In this document: one piece after another, positions 24,440-33,403 of the stretch
Numbering within the stretch: the first letter of the stretch is position 1
Layout of the letters: the number at the start of each line of letters is the position of its first letter
Assembly (NCBI GenBank): GCA_003551365.1
Contig: PUMM01000031.1
Location: 1-38,888 of the forward strand
Reading direction: 5' to 3'
Length of the DNA stretch: 38,888 bases
Source: Clostridia bacterium
GTDB taxonomy: Bacteria; Bacillota; Sulfobacillia; SLMV01
The notes under the pieces: generated by a model
Seen by the model: only the letters and a program-made list of their open reading frames with translations
Told to the model about the DNA's origin: nothing
Databases searched by the model: none
Program-made: the position numbers and the translations under genes

Positions 24440-26032
24440 TCAGGAGACATAATCGGGCAGCAGACGGGGGGAGATCCCGCTGTCCAGATCGCGCTCCCGC
24501 AGCTGCTGGTTGTAATCGCAGGCATGCTCCAGATGCAGCTGCCCGGGCGAGTACTGATCACTGCGTATGGCAGCCTCTGTGCCCGCGCGGCGGCCGAATA
24601 CCAGTGTATCCAGAAGACTGTTGCCTCCCAGCCGGTTGCGTCCGTGGATTCCACCCGCCGCCTCTCCCGCGACGAACAGGTTGGGCACCTGCAGGCTCTC
24701 GCCCCTTTCGTCTATCTCGATGCCCCCGTTTTGGTAGTGGAGTGTTGGGTAGACGAGAATGGGGTACTCCGACATATCGATTCCGAAGCGTCGGTACTGC
24801 CGGTACATTGCCGGCAGCTCCCGCTCTATGGTACCCGATCCATGTAGCTGTTCGATCATGGGGGAGTCGAGCCACACCCCGGCCTGACCCGTCTCTGTGC
24901 GAAAGCCGCCCTCTCGTTCGGTACATTCCCGAATTATGGCCGATGATACCGCATCGCGCGTCTCCAGTGAGTAGACGAACTGTTCACCATGGGCGTTCAC
25001 CAGCTGGGCGCCGAGCCCCCGCATCTTCTCCGTCACCAGCTGTCCCACCATCTGCTCTGGGTATGCCACCCCGGTCGGATGATACTGTGTAGAATCGAGA
25101 AATATGAGTGTGCATCCGGCCCTGTACGCCAAAGCCAGCCCGTCTGCTGTAGCGCCGTAGTGGTTGGTGGTGGGAAAGCCGGAAACGTGTAGGCGGCCGA
25201 ATCCTCCAGTGGCTACGATGGTAGATGCGGCACGTGCGACCAGGGTCTGTCCTGTCTCCATGTTCTGCATGATGGCGCCGGCGCACCTGCCTTCCCCGTC
25301 CAGCAGCAGCTCTACAGCTGGAGAGAATTCAACTACAGGAATGGCATGGTTGAGCAGCTCATCACGCAGCGTTCGCATGATTTCCGCGCCGGTGTAATCG
25401 CCGGCGAAGAGAGTGCGCCGGCGGGAGGTTCCCCCGCCGTGAATGGTGTGCAGCGTACCGTCCTCATCCCTGGAGAACATGCAGCCCAGATCCTGCAGCC
25501 ACTTGACTATGTGCGGTCCATCCATGGTCAGGGCGCGAACCAGCTCTCGTCGATTGGTGAAGCCGCCTCCTCCGAGAATATCGAGGAAGTGGATGGCGGG
25601 AGAATCCCCCTGCTTGGTGGATGCCTGCATCCCGCCCTGCGCCATCATGGTGTTGGCATCGCCCAGGCGCAGCTTGGTAGCCAAAAGCACATCTGCTCCC
25701 CGGGCGTGTGCCGTCAGGGCAGCGGCCGCGCCCGCCCCGCCCCCGCCGATTATCAGGACATCGGCCTCATAGTCAGGATTCTGCAGGCAGATGCTTCCGG
25801 GATCAATCCGGGTGTATCCCTCCAGTACATCGGCGAGTTCCACTGGCACCCGGTTGCCCTCATTGGGGCCGGCCCGCAGCCTGCGCTGTGTGTCCTGTCG
25901 ATAGTCAGGATGGAATTGCTGCAGCAGTTCCTGCTTGTCCGCTGGCTCCAGCGGTGCGAGACTATCGTTCAGTCGCCGTGCTCGCGTTTCCTCTACTTTC
26001 CGCATGCAAGCACGCATTTCGTCAGTAAACAA
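24440..26032 (-). CDS. FrdA/SdhA-like flavoprotein with N-terminal extension
   Basis: A 530-residue FAD enzyme of the fumarate reductase/succinate dehydrogenase/L-aspartate oxidase family. The nucleotide-binding motif is IIGGGGAG at 94-101. Family catalytic segments are YHPTG, TEKMRGLGA, VYPTLHYQNGGI and NRLGGNSLLDTLVFG. At the site where membrane FrdA binds FAD covalently through His, the sequence is DANTMMAQGG, so the flavin is probably non-covalent, as in aspartate oxidase. About 90 residues precede the FAD domain, acidic and Arg-rich and unrecognised. No iron-sulphur or membrane-anchor subunit gene is adjacent. The start is TTG with GAGG nearby. L-Aspartate oxidase, fumarate reductase or another 2-enoate reductase are all possible. 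Confidence 0.82.
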   Translation of the reverse strand: MFTDEMRACMRKVEETRARRLNDSLAPLEPADKQELLQQFHPDYRQDTQRRLRAGPNEGNRVPVELADVLEGYTRIDPGSICLQNPDYEADVLIIGGGGAGAAAALTAHARGADVLLATKLRLGDANTMMAQGGMQASTKQGDSPAIHFLDILGGGGFTNRRELVRALTMDGPHIVKWLQDLGCMFSRDEDGTLHTIHGGGTSRRRTLFAGDYTGAEIMRTLRDELLNHAIPVVEFSPAVELLLDGEGRCAGAIMQNMETGQTLVARAASTIVATGGFGRLHVSGFPTTNHYGATADGLALAYRAGCTLIFLDSTQYHPTGVAYPEQMVGQLVTEKMRGLGAQLVNAHGEQFVYSLETRDAVSSAIIRECTEREGGFRTETGQAGVWLDSPMIEQLHGSGTIERELPAMYRQYRRFGIDMSEYPILVYPTLHYQNGGIEIDERGESLQVPNLFVAGEAAGGIHGRNRLGGNSLLDTLVFGRRAGTEAAIRSDQYSPGQLHLEHACDYNQQLRERDLDSGISPRLLPDYVS

Positions 26033-26767
26033 GGGACCTCACCCTCCTCACTGTCGTCCAGTGCCCACATCAGAACCAAATGTTGACGCGGACGTTTGGT
26101 GATACATATTTCCTGCTGGCCCGCGGACAATTCCCGGATTGAGGACTTTGCTGCCGGAGACCCATACCCGGCTGTGCACCTCCGCGGGATCGCGTGTCCG
26201 ATACGTTGTGACGTCTCCCGCTATGTCCGCCGGACACACTTTCCGGTGATGATATATCCTGCCATCGCCTGGGCACATATTCTACGTCCGACCGCGCTGC
26301 CCCTCCCTGGCCGCTGCGGGACGGGGATGCGTCGCCCTGGCAGCTGGTGCGGCGTGTATTGTCCATTGCACGCTTTGCCCGGACTCTCTGCCCGGCGATT
26401 GGCTGCCGTCAGGGCGAGTTTGCTGTGCACGGCCGTGCAGAGGACTGGCATCGTCGGGAGGGTGAGGCGGGACTGCAGATAGCGACCCGGCGGGCACAGC
26501 GATGCACTGCATACTCCCCTCCCGCCATCAGCCGCGTCGAATAAATGCAGAAAGCAGGGCAATATCTCAGTTGAGATCGGAAGGAGACGCGGGGATTGAT
26601 GTGGTATCTATACATCGGGAGCACATAGTCTCCCGCAAAGCTAAATATGCACGGAAATCCGTACGAGGAGAGGAGGTGGGGCGAGTACTTCACCGGGGTA
26701 TAACCACAGATTCTCCCCAGTGGCGCAGATAACAGGTATTCATGGTTCCAATTGGAGGGATGTCAGA
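26033..26767. other. Long divergent intergenic region with palindromes
   Basis: About 735 bases between the divergent flavoprotein and DcuC-like genes, with no supported gene. Near the dcuC side are three dyads: ATCTCA-GT-TGAGAT (26564-26577), CGGGAG-N8-CTCCCG (26616-26635) and ACGGA-AA-TCCGT (26651-26662). The first and last look like operators, the middle one like an RNA hairpin. I found no clean -35/-10 pair, and the reading frames here have no recognisable protein features. Confidence 0.45.
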
Positions 26768-28033
26768 ATGGAAACGTTACTCATTATCATCGGCCTCGCA
26801 GTCGTGGCAGCAACCGTCTACTTTGTCATCAGGCGGTACGACGTACGGATGGTCTTGTTTGCATCCGGACTACTTATGGCTCTCATATCTCTCGAACCGC
26901 TCGCGGCGCTTGAGGCCTTCTCCGATCGGATGGTCTCAGCTGGTCTTCTTCGTGCCATTCTTACGGTGATGGCCTTCGCGTCGGTAATGAAGGCTACCCA
27001 GTGTGACCTGCACCTGATACATCTCATCGTCAATGGTCTCAAGAAGGTGAGGCCCATTCTGGTACCCGCCGCTGCGCTCGCCACCTTTGGCATTAATATC
27101 GCTCTTCCGAGTGCGGCCGGGACCAGCGCTGCGGTCGGTGCGGTGTTCATCCCCGTGCTCATGGCTGCCGGGATTCATCCAGCTGCTGCCGCGTGCTCAG
27201 TTTTTGCCGGCACCTTTGGTAGCATGCTCAATCCGGGGCTGGCGCACAACCCGTTCGTTGCCGATCTGGCCGACGTGGGTGTGATGGAAGTCATAGCTAC
27301 CCACATGCCGGCGTCCATCGCCTCTGGTGTCATCGGCGCGATTGCGCTGGCATTTGTGGTCTGGCTGCGCAAGGAGGACCGCGGATATGCCTACGACGTG
27401 GAAACTCCTGAGGAGTTTGAGGTAAAGATACTGAACGCAATTGTTCCCGTTGTACCACTGGCGATTCTGGTTCTGGGCGCTACGGAGATCATTCCCGCCC
27501 TGGATGTGATTGACATACCGGGAGCGATGATCATAGGTGCTATTCTCGGTCTCGTCGTCAGCAGAACCGACCCGGCAGAGGTCACGAAGAGCTGGTTCGA
27601 CGGCATGGGCAACGCTTTCAGCAATGTAATGGGGATCATCATTGCCGCTGCGGTGTTCGTGGCCGGGCTCGAAACCATCGGTCTGGTCGATGCTCTCATC
27701 AACCTGATGCTTCAGTTCGAGGCCATTGTTCTGTTGGCCGGAACATTTGGCCCCTTCCTGCTCGCGGTCATCTCAGGTTCGGGCGATGCTGCGGCCTTTG
27801 CCTTCAATGAAGCCATCACGCCGGAGGCCGCCATGTTTGGTCTCGGGATCATTGATCTGGGCGCACTCGCGGCCCTGGCGGGGGCTCTGGGAAGGACCAT
27901 GTCCCCGGTGGCGGCGGCAGCCATCGTCTGCGCGGGCTACGCCAATGTCAACCCCATAGAACTGACCAAGCGGATGTGGCCCGGAATGATCATCGCCGCT
28001 GTAGTGTCCATGCTCATACTGGGTTACATGTAA
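26768..28033 (+). CDS. DcuC-type C4-dicarboxylate carrier
   Basis: A 421-residue integral membrane protein of about 12 helices in the DcuC family, which exchanges or takes up C4-dicarboxylates such as fumarate, succinate and aspartate. Loop motifs include ALPSAAGTSAAVGAVFIPV, SVFAGTFGSMLNPG and ISGSGDAAAFAFNEA, each typical of the family (the SGD/SGT segments are near the transport site). The frame is open from 26720, but METLLIIIGL at 26768 follows GGAGGGA and starts the first helix. The neighbouring hydrolases may handle its substrate, possibly a carbamoyl or ureido dicarboxylate, but that is inference. Confidence 0.85.
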   Translation: METLLIIIGLAVVAATVYFVIRRYDVRMVLFASGLLMALISLEPLAALEAFSDRMVSAGLLRAILTVMAFASVMKATQCDLHLIHLIVNGLKKVRPILVPAAALATFGINIALPSAAGTSAAVGAVFIPVLMAAGIHPAAAACSVFAGTFGSMLNPGLAHNPFVADLADVGVMEVIATHMPASIASGVIGAIALAFVVWLRKEDRGYAYDVETPEEFEVKILNAIVPVVPLAILVLGATEIIPALDVIDIPGAMIIGAILGLVVSRTDPAEVTKSWFDGMGNAFSNVMGIIIAAAVFVAGLETIGLVDALINLMLQFEAIVLLAGTFGPFLLAVISGSGDAAAFAFNEAITPEAAMFGLGIIDLGALAALAGALGRTMSPVAAAAIVCAGYANVNPIELTKRMWPGMIIAAVVSMLILGYM

Positions 28034-28065
28034 GCTGAAAAGGCTGGGAGACACACACTGTGGAG

Positions 28066-28129
28066 TCTGTGGTGGGGAGTATCCTCGGTTTCACCGATCG
28101 CGCCGGGGATACTCTCTTGTCACCACAGA
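28066..28129 (+). ncRNA. Structured intergenic RNA element
   Basis: A nested stem: TCTGTGGTG (28066-28074) pairs with CACCACAGA (28121-28129), GAGTATCC (28077-28084) with GGATACTC (28107-28114), and TCGGT (28085-28089) with ACCGA (28093-28097) inside the loop. All pairs are exact. It lies between the DcuC-like gene and the carbamoylase-like gene. No T run follows, so a simple terminator is unlikely; an attenuator or mRNA processing structure is possible. Classing it as ncRNA is provisional. Confidence 0.45.
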
Positions 28130-28194
28130 TGGTCGTGCAGGTGCGGCTGGTCTCCCGGTGATTCAGGCCCTCAAACTCGAAGGGAGGCAGTGTT

Positions 28195-29442
28195 GTGAGT
28201 CACCGTCTCAGAGTTCAGACGGACCGAATTCGGCGGGACCTGGAGAATCTGTCCGAGTTCACCGCAACATCCGAAGGAATTACGCGGCTGTCCATGGGAC
28301 CGGAAGAGGAGCGTGCCGTGGAGTACGTCAGCGAATGCCTGGCAGAAGCCGGGCTGCAGGTCTCCACCGATGGCATCGGGAATCTATTCGGACTGCGGCC
28401 GGGACGTGATCCTACAGCCCCCGCTCTGATGATTGCCTCGCACGTGGATAGCGTGGTCCGCGGGGGAAACTATGATGGCAGTGCCGGGGTTGTTGCCGGG
28501 CTGGAGATAGTGCGCACGCTCAATGATCTGGATGTGCAGCTGGATATCCCACTGGAGATTGGCGTCTTCCGGATGGAGGAATCAGCTGCCTTCGGCAAGA
28601 GTTGTCTCGGCAGCCGGGCATTCGTCGGTCAGCTGCATGCCGACGAGTTGGACCGCCTGACCAATAGAGAAGGAGTGACCCTGCGGCAGGTACTGGAGGA
28701 TAGGGGGGTCGACCCGGAGAGCGCGCTGCGGGAAGCTGTGCGTGATCCAGACAGTCTGAGCGGATATATCGAGCTGCACATCGAACAGGCGGACAATCTG
28801 GCCTCCCTCGACGTTCCCGTCGGCGTAGTGACCGCTATCGCTGCTGCCACCCGGTTCAAGGTGGAGTTCACCGGCCGGGCCCGGCATTCGGGGGCCACGC
28901 CAATGGCGGAGAGAGAGGACGCGCTGTGTGCGGCATCGGAGGCGGTTCTGGCCGTCGAACGCATTGCCTCCCAGCAGCCGGACGCGGCCACGGTGGGGAC
29001 GGTCGGAGTTCTGAATGTACAGCCGGGAACGATGACGACAATCCCAGGCTATGCCGAGATACAGATCGATTTGCGTGACATCGATGGCGAGCGGAAAGAC
29101 GCTCGGGCTTCCGAGATTGTGCAGACGATAGAAGAGATCGCGGACCGCAGGGGAGTGGGGTGCAGTATAACCCGGACGGCTCAGGATGAACCGGTGACCA
29201 CTTCGGAACGGCTCGTCGAAACACTGTGTCAGGCCGCCGATGGCCGCAACATTGAATATGAGCGGATGCACAGCGCCGCAGCGCACGATGCCGCCCACGT
29301 GGCGGAGATCACCGATGCTTCCATGGTGTTTATCCGCAGCTACGGGGGCAGTCATAACCCGGAAGAGTGGGCCGATTATGACGATATTGCGCTCGGCACA
29401 GAAGTGATGCTGGAGGCGGTGCTGCAGCTGGAACACAGATGA
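28195..29442 (+). CDS. Zn-dependent hydantoinase/carbamoylase family (M20) amidohydrolase
   Basis: A 415-residue di-zinc hydrolase of the family that includes allantoate amidohydrolase and N-carbamoyl-L-amino acid hydrolase (beta-ureidopropionase type). Metal ligands appear as His83 and Asp94 (SHVDSVVRGGNYDGSAG), Glu128/129 (FRMEESAAFG) and the later His in IELHIEQ and YGGSHNPEEW. It thus probably removes a ureido or carbamoyl group. The start is GTG with GAAGGGAGG upstream. It is the first of three hydrolase genes and lies 30 bases before the next one. Which carbamoyl compound is used cannot be told. Confidence 0.9.
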   Translation: MSHRLRVQTDRIRRDLENLSEFTATSEGITRLSMGPEEERAVEYVSECLAEAGLQVSTDGIGNLFGLRPGRDPTAPALMIASHVDSVVRGGNYDGSAGVVAGLEIVRTLNDLDVQLDIPLEIGVFRMEESAAFGKSCLGSRAFVGQLHADELDRLTNREGVTLRQVLEDRGVDPESALREAVRDPDSLSGYIELHIEQADNLASLDVPVGVVTAIAAATRFKVEFTGRARHSGATPMAEREDALCAASEAVLAVERIASQQPDAATVGTVGVLNVQPGTMTTIPGYAEIQIDLRDIDGERKDARASEIVQTIEEIADRRGVGCSITRTAQDEPVTTSERLVETLCQAADGRNIEYERMHSAAAHDAAHVAEITDASMVFIRSYGGSHNPEEWADYDDIALGTEVMLEAVLQLEHR

Positions 29443-29472
29443 CCGGGCAGCAGTGGGAGGGAGTGTTCAGCA

Positions 29473-30876
29473 GTGAAGTACGATATCATATTGCACAATG
29501 GGCGCGTGATTGACCCGGTAAATGACGTGGATGGTTATGTGGATATAGGCATCAGGGATGGAAAGGTCGTCGAGGTGCGGGAGGGTTTGGACGCCACCGA
29601 GGCTTCCGACAGCTTCGATGTATGCGGCATGCTGGTCGTTCCCGGGCTGGTGGACATGCATGTGCACGCCTCCAGTTGGATCGGGGGGCATCTGGGGCAC
29701 AAGATGATGGCTCTCGCGGGAGTTACCACCGCTCTGGATATGGCCGGACCCACGGAGAGCGTCCTGCAATTGGCCCGGGATCACGGTGTCGGGCTGAACC
29801 TGGCGTGTCTGCATTATGTGCGTCCGGGACACACCATCGAGGATGAGGATCCCGGGGAAGATGAACTGCAGCAGCTGGTGAAAAGCTGTCAGTCAGAAGG
29901 AGCTCTCGGCATCAAGCTCCTGGGAGGGCACTATCCCATAACACCGGAAGCTACGGAAAGAGCGGTACGGGTGGCCAATGCGATGGGAGCGTACGTGGCC
30001 TTTCACGCCGGCACATCTGAAGAGGGATCCGATATCAGGGGGTTCAGGGAAGCCGTGCAGATCATCGGCACTGGCAGGGCCCACCTGGCGCACATAAATA
30101 GCTATTGCCGCGGGCACGTCAATGGCACGATCGAGGAGACGCAGGAGGCCATTGATATTCTCACCCGCAATCCGCACATCAGTTCTGAGTCATATCTCTC
30201 CGGGGTCAACGGCACCAGCTCCAAGTGTTCGGACGGCGTTCCCGAGAGCAAGATCACGCGAGATTGCCTGTCGCTCGGCGGATTTGCACCCACCGAGGAG
30301 GGCTTTGCCGAGGCCATAGAGGCCGGCTGGGCGCAGATAAATGTGCAGGCCGGAGGCGTCAATAAGTTGGCCGTGGGGCAGGAGGGCCTCAACTACTGGC
30401 GGGAACGGGGTACGGACGGAACCGTGAGCTTTCTGGTGAATCCAGGAGAGAGTCGCTACCTCCTCGCGACGGCCAGGCGCGACGACGGGGATTTCGTCGT
30501 CGATGCCATAAGCACAGACGGTGGCGGCATTCCGCGCAACTGCACCTTGGAGCTTGGCCTCGGCCTGGTCAGGTTCGGTGCACTGAGTATGGATGACTTC
30601 GTAATCAAGACCTCGAGCAATCCTGCCGGAGTGCTGGGCCTCAGGGATAAGGGGCATCTGGGTCCGGGTGCCGATGGTGACGTGACTGTGATCGATTATG
30701 ACACCAGTTCCCCCTATATGACCATATCCAACGGCCAGCTGATAATGTTCAGAGGGGCCGTGGTGGGCAGCGGAACCCGCCTCGTCACCACGGAGGCCGG
30801 CCGGGAGAATGTGGAGAAATACGGTCTGCAGCCTCTGGTCGTCGACCTGCAGAAGGACAGCAGTTTCTATGCCTGA
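29473..30876 (+). CDS. Dihydroorotase/hydantoinase-like amidohydrolase
   Basis: A 467-residue amidohydrolase-superfamily protein with a two-metal centre. The HxH motif is His63/His65 (VVPGLVDMHVHASSW). A candidate carboxylated lysine lies in EGALGIKLLGGHYP, with later His residues in VAFHAGTSEEGS and AHLAHINSY. The flanking small beta domain is normal (YDIILHNGRVIDPVND). It is distant from dihydroorotase and differs from PyrC in this window, so a cyclic ureide such as a hydantoin or an N-acyl amino acid is the more likely substrate. The start is GTG, and the gene is flanked by two M20-type peptidase-fold hydrolases. The combination resembles ureide degradation. Confidence 0.82.
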   Translation: MKYDIILHNGRVIDPVNDVDGYVDIGIRDGKVVEVREGLDATEASDSFDVCGMLVVPGLVDMHVHASSWIGGHLGHKMMALAGVTTALDMAGPTESVLQLARDHGVGLNLACLHYVRPGHTIEDEDPGEDELQQLVKSCQSEGALGIKLLGGHYPITPEATERAVRVANAMGAYVAFHAGTSEEGSDIRGFREAVQIIGTGRAHLAHINSYCRGHVNGTIEETQEAIDILTRNPHISSESYLSGVNGTSSKCSDGVPESKITRDCLSLGGFAPTEEGFAEAIEAGWAQINVQAGGVNKLAVGQEGLNYWRERGTDGTVSFLVNPGESRYLLATARRDDGDFVVDAISTDGGGIPRNCTLELGLGLVRFGALSMDDFVIKTSSNPAGVLGLRDKGHLGPGADGDVTVIDYDTSSPYMTISNGQLIMFRGAVVGSGTRLVTTEAGRENVEKYGLQPLVVDLQKDSSFYA

Positions 30877-30928
30877 TGCGATGTAACCGGTCCGTCGGAT
30901 GAACCACTCGTGCGAAAGGAGCGGGACT

Positions 30929-32233
30929 ATGAATACTGCCGATACCTGTGTTTCCGATGATCTGCAACAACGATTAGTTGAGATGCGGCGGGACTTCCAT
31001 CGGTACCCCGAGTCCGGTTGGACAGAGTTCCGAACCGCCTCCATTGTGGTTGAGAAGCTGACCGGGATGGGTTATGAGATCAGTTACGGCTCCGAGGTGC
31101 TGGCGCAGGATTCTGTGATGGGCGCTCCCACGGCAGAGGAGATTGAGCGGGCTGCCGCCCGGGCCATCGAGGCCGGCGCAGATGAAGAGATTGTGGCGAA
31201 CATGGAGGGTGGTCTGACGGGAGTGGTGGCCACTCTGGATACGGGACGCGATGGGCCCACCGTTGCCTTTCGTTTTGACATGGACGCCAATGACATAGGT
31301 GAGGCACAGGATGATGATCACCGCCCGTACCGGGAGGGCTTCGCCTCAGAGCATGACGGAATAATGCACGCCTGTGGACACGATGCCCACACCGCCATGG
31401 GATTGGGTTTGGCTGAGGTTCTCGCGGGATGCCAGGATGAGCTGCGGGGCAAACTCAAGCTGATCTTCCAGCCGGCAGAAGAGGGAGTGCGGGGCGCCAA
31501 GGCAATGGCCGATGCCGGCGTTGTCGATGACGTTGATTATCTCATTGGTCTGCACGTGGGGCTCAAGTGCGGTCCGGGGGAGATGATCGCCGGAGCGAGA
31601 GATTTTCTGGCGACCTCCAAGGCGAATGTGACCTTCACCGGCGTGCCGGCTCATGCCGGGGTAGAGCCGGAGAGCGGCAGAAACGCCCTGCTGGCCGCGG
31701 CCAATGCGGCGATCAACCTGCACGCCATATCGCGGCACAGCGATGGCGCCACCCGGATCAACGTGGGTACTCTCAATGCGGGTAGCGGCAGAAATGTAAT
31801 TCCGGCGCAGGCCAGGATGATCCTGGAGACCCGGGGAGCTGACACCACTCTGAATGAGTTCATGTGGGAGCGCGCAGAGGAAGTGCTGCAGGGGTGTGCG
31901 CTGACTAACGGTGTGGATCTGGAAGTGGACATGGTGGGCGCTGCCGTGGGAGGTGAATCTGACGCCCGTCTGGCGGAGGAAATCTCCCGCATCGCCGCCG
32001 ACATGACGGAGATATCGGATGTTCAGAAGGAGGCGGCGTTCGGTGGCAGCGAGGACTACACGTATTTCATGGAGCGCGTGCAGGAAATGGGCGGTCGGGC
32101 TTCCTTCATCGTGTTGGGCACCGAGCTCGCTGCGGGCCATCACCAGTCGTACTTCGATATTGATGAAGAGGTAATGACCACTGGAGTGAAGCTGCTGGGG
32201 GCGCTGGCCGGGAAGCTGACTTCGATGGAATGA
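30929..32233 (+). CDS. M20D amidohydrolase (aminoacylase/carboxypeptidase type)
   Basis: A 434-residue member of the M20D family, which hydrolyses N-acyl amino acids and small amides. The metal motif MHACGHDAHTA lies at 147-157 (Cys149 and His151), with an acidic region PAEEGVRGAKAM later. The dimerisation insert is present (AHAGVEPESGRNALLAAANA). An acidic insert of about 50 residues lies between residues 54 and 105, longer than in most relatives. The frame is open from 30899, but AAAGGAG at 30916-30922 fits the ATG at 30929. It closes the hydrolase cluster and may take over the N-acyl product of its neighbours. Confidence 0.88.
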   Translation: MNTADTCVSDDLQQRLVEMRRDFHRYPESGWTEFRTASIVVEKLTGMGYEISYGSEVLAQDSVMGAPTAEEIERAAARAIEAGADEEIVANMEGGLTGVVATLDTGRDGPTVAFRFDMDANDIGEAQDDDHRPYREGFASEHDGIMHACGHDAHTAMGLGLAEVLAGCQDELRGKLKLIFQPAEEGVRGAKAMADAGVVDDVDYLIGLHVGLKCGPGEMIAGARDFLATSKANVTFTGVPAHAGVEPESGRNALLAAANAAINLHAISRHSDGATRINVGTLNAGSGRNVIPAQARMILETRGADTTLNEFMWERAEEVLQGCALTNGVDLEVDMVGAAVGGESDARLAEEISRIAADMTEISDVQKEAAFGGSEDYTYFMERVQEMGGRASFIVLGTELAAGHHQSYFDIDEEVMTTGVKLLGALAGKLTSME

Positions 32234-32548
32234 GCCCGCCCTGGCGTATGTTTGCCGCAGCACTCCGCGGTGCACGTACAGGTGATGCATCACGAGGTGC
32301 GCAGTACTGAGCCCGCCGCTCTGCGGGGCAGAAGGGCTGCGCACTGCGCATTGCCCGGCGGCGCGGGTTGCAGATGACCGGGTTTGCCCCGCGGCGAAGT
32401 AAGTCTTGTAGGTAAGCCGGGGCGTAGGCGGTGAGTGCGTCCCGGCTCTCCTCAACCGGGGAGGCTGTATGCCTTCCCGGCAGGTAGGTGAGCGCGATCA
32501 GTTATCCGGCAGTTTCCAATGATGATTGGGACATGGTTGCCGCAACAT
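32234..32548. other. Intergenic region before the pyr promoter
   Basis: About 315 GC-rich bases between the M20D gene and the pyr promoter. Several short GC-rich repeats are present, but no single long hairpin with a T run, and no reading frame of interest. The last third becomes less GC-rich toward the promoter. Confidence 0.4.
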
Positions 32549-32577
32549 TTGACATTGCTGACCCCCTGTGCTAATCT
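32549..32577 (+). promoter_or_regulatory. pyr operon promoter
   Basis: A consensus -35 TTGACA (32549-32554) and -10 TAATCT (32572-32577) are 17 bases apart, with TGC directly before the -10 box as in extended promoters. Transcription should begin near 32584, giving about 50 untranslated bases before the leader ATG. Confidence 0.75.
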
Positions 32578-32596
32578 TAGGCGGAACTGAGAGGAG

Positions 32597-32630
32597 CCTT
32601 TAAATCGGTCCGGTGAGACCGATAAGGAGG
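32597..32630 (+). promoter_or_regulatory. PyrR-binding RNA hairpin over the leader ribosome site
   Basis: ATCGGTC (32604-32610) pairs with GACCGAT (32617-32623) around the hexaloop CGGTGA, which fits the PyrR loop consensus CNGNGA. Below it CCTT (32597-32600) pairs with AAGG (32624-32627), leaving a TAA bulge on the 5' side, as in known PyrR boxes. AAGGAGG (32624-32630) is the ribosome site of the leader frame at 32637, so PyrR binding would hide it. No terminator with a T run follows, unlike the Bacillus attenuators. Translational repression of the mycobacterial kind is therefore my inference. Confidence 0.8.
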
Positions 32631-32636
32631 TGAAAG

Positions 32637-33402
<766 letters not shown>

Positions 33403-33403
33403 A

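Noticed and set aside
26096-26693. Reading frames of about 80-130 codons in the long intergenic gap
   Set aside because: They have no convincing ribosome sites, no recognisable motifs and biased compositions typical of chance frames in GC-rich DNA.
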